Origin: Phytopythium helicoides
Taxonomy: Eukaryota; Oomycota; Peronosporomycetes; Pythiales; Pythiaceae
Assembly (NCBI GenBank): GCA_024867545.1
Contig: JANFNE010000004.1
Span: forward strand, 1,116,001-1,180,000
Reading direction: 5' to 3'
DNA length: 64,000 nt
Made by a program: the position numbers and the translations under genes
Part shown: piece by piece, positions 63,935-64,000 of the stretch
How the letters are laid out: every line of letters begins with the position of its first letter
How positions within the stretch are numbered: the stretch's first letter is position 1
The notes under the pieces: generated by a model
The model's database searches: none
Told to the model about the DNA's origin: nothing
The model's input: only the letters and a program-made list of their open reading frames with translations

Positions 63935-64000
63935 TTGTCGGCCGGCTGCCCGCTCCGTCGAGCTCCGACGCGCATCGCGGGACTGCCCGCGGCCGGATCC

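Noticed and set aside
1..64000. CRISPR arrays, rRNA or tRNA genes
   Set aside because: No regularly spaced direct repeats of CRISPR type and no recognisable rRNA segment or tRNA cloverleaf was seen by eye; a covariance search was not possible.

Overview
The window looks like nuclear DNA of a compact eukaryotic genome, most likely an oomycete (stramenopile). Genes lie on both strands a few hundred bases apart. Most carry zero to six short introns (about 40-120 bases) with GT..AG ends, and the donor GTGCGT recurs often. The protein set is eukaryotic and largely mitochondrial, ribosomal or cytoskeletal. A transcription factor joining a bZIP to a PAS domain, a combination known from oomycetes, and two DASH-like small proteins fit this placement. 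Exon limits below were worked out by eye from reading frame, splice signals and family alignment from memory. No search was run.

Layout. 1-9.6 kb: end of mitochondrial uS17, tubulin cofactor B, GET1/WRB, ribosomal P2, a DHHC palmitoyltransferase, a Dad2-like protein, a CANT1-type apyrase, an ARF-family GTPase and DDX41. 9.7-29 kb: TRAPPC9/Trs120, a CCDC24-like protein, a large acidic ELMO-domain protein, a tandem IMP1/IMP2 pair, a LYR-like protein with a zinc ribbon, a probable complex I subunit, ClpP, ZNHIT3, phosphomannose isomerase, a NEK kinase and NDUFS5. 29-45.6 kb: bZIP-PAS factor, a gene-poor stretch, a PAP2 phosphatase, several small unrecognised genes, a Dad1-like protein, ketodihydrosphingosine reductase, mitochondrial uL15, a three-helix membrane protein and a large coiled-coil protein resembling the transition-fibre protein FBF1.

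45.4-51.0 kb is the unusual part. Two arms of 1,075 bp, identical wherever compared and in inverted orientation, enclose 3.5 kb. The left arm holds the 3' ends of the FBF1-like gene and of a PH-domain gene. The right arm is a copy of the same piece. Between them lies a relic of a Fanzor, the eukaryotic relative of transposon TnpB and a family of RNA-guided nucleases. It keeps all three RuvC acids but has a frameshift and an in-frame stop. This is the best candidate for something not yet described here: a recent rearrangement next to, and possibly caused by, a Fanzor-bearing element.

51-64 kb: HisG (histidine synthesis), two unrecognised small genes, a secreted TPR protein, a membrane protein paralogous to one at 37 kb, ribosomal eL19, Mediator subunit MED9, a repeat-bearing stretch, a DJ-1/PfpI protein, a carnitine/acylcarnitine-type carrier and an unrecognised basic protein.
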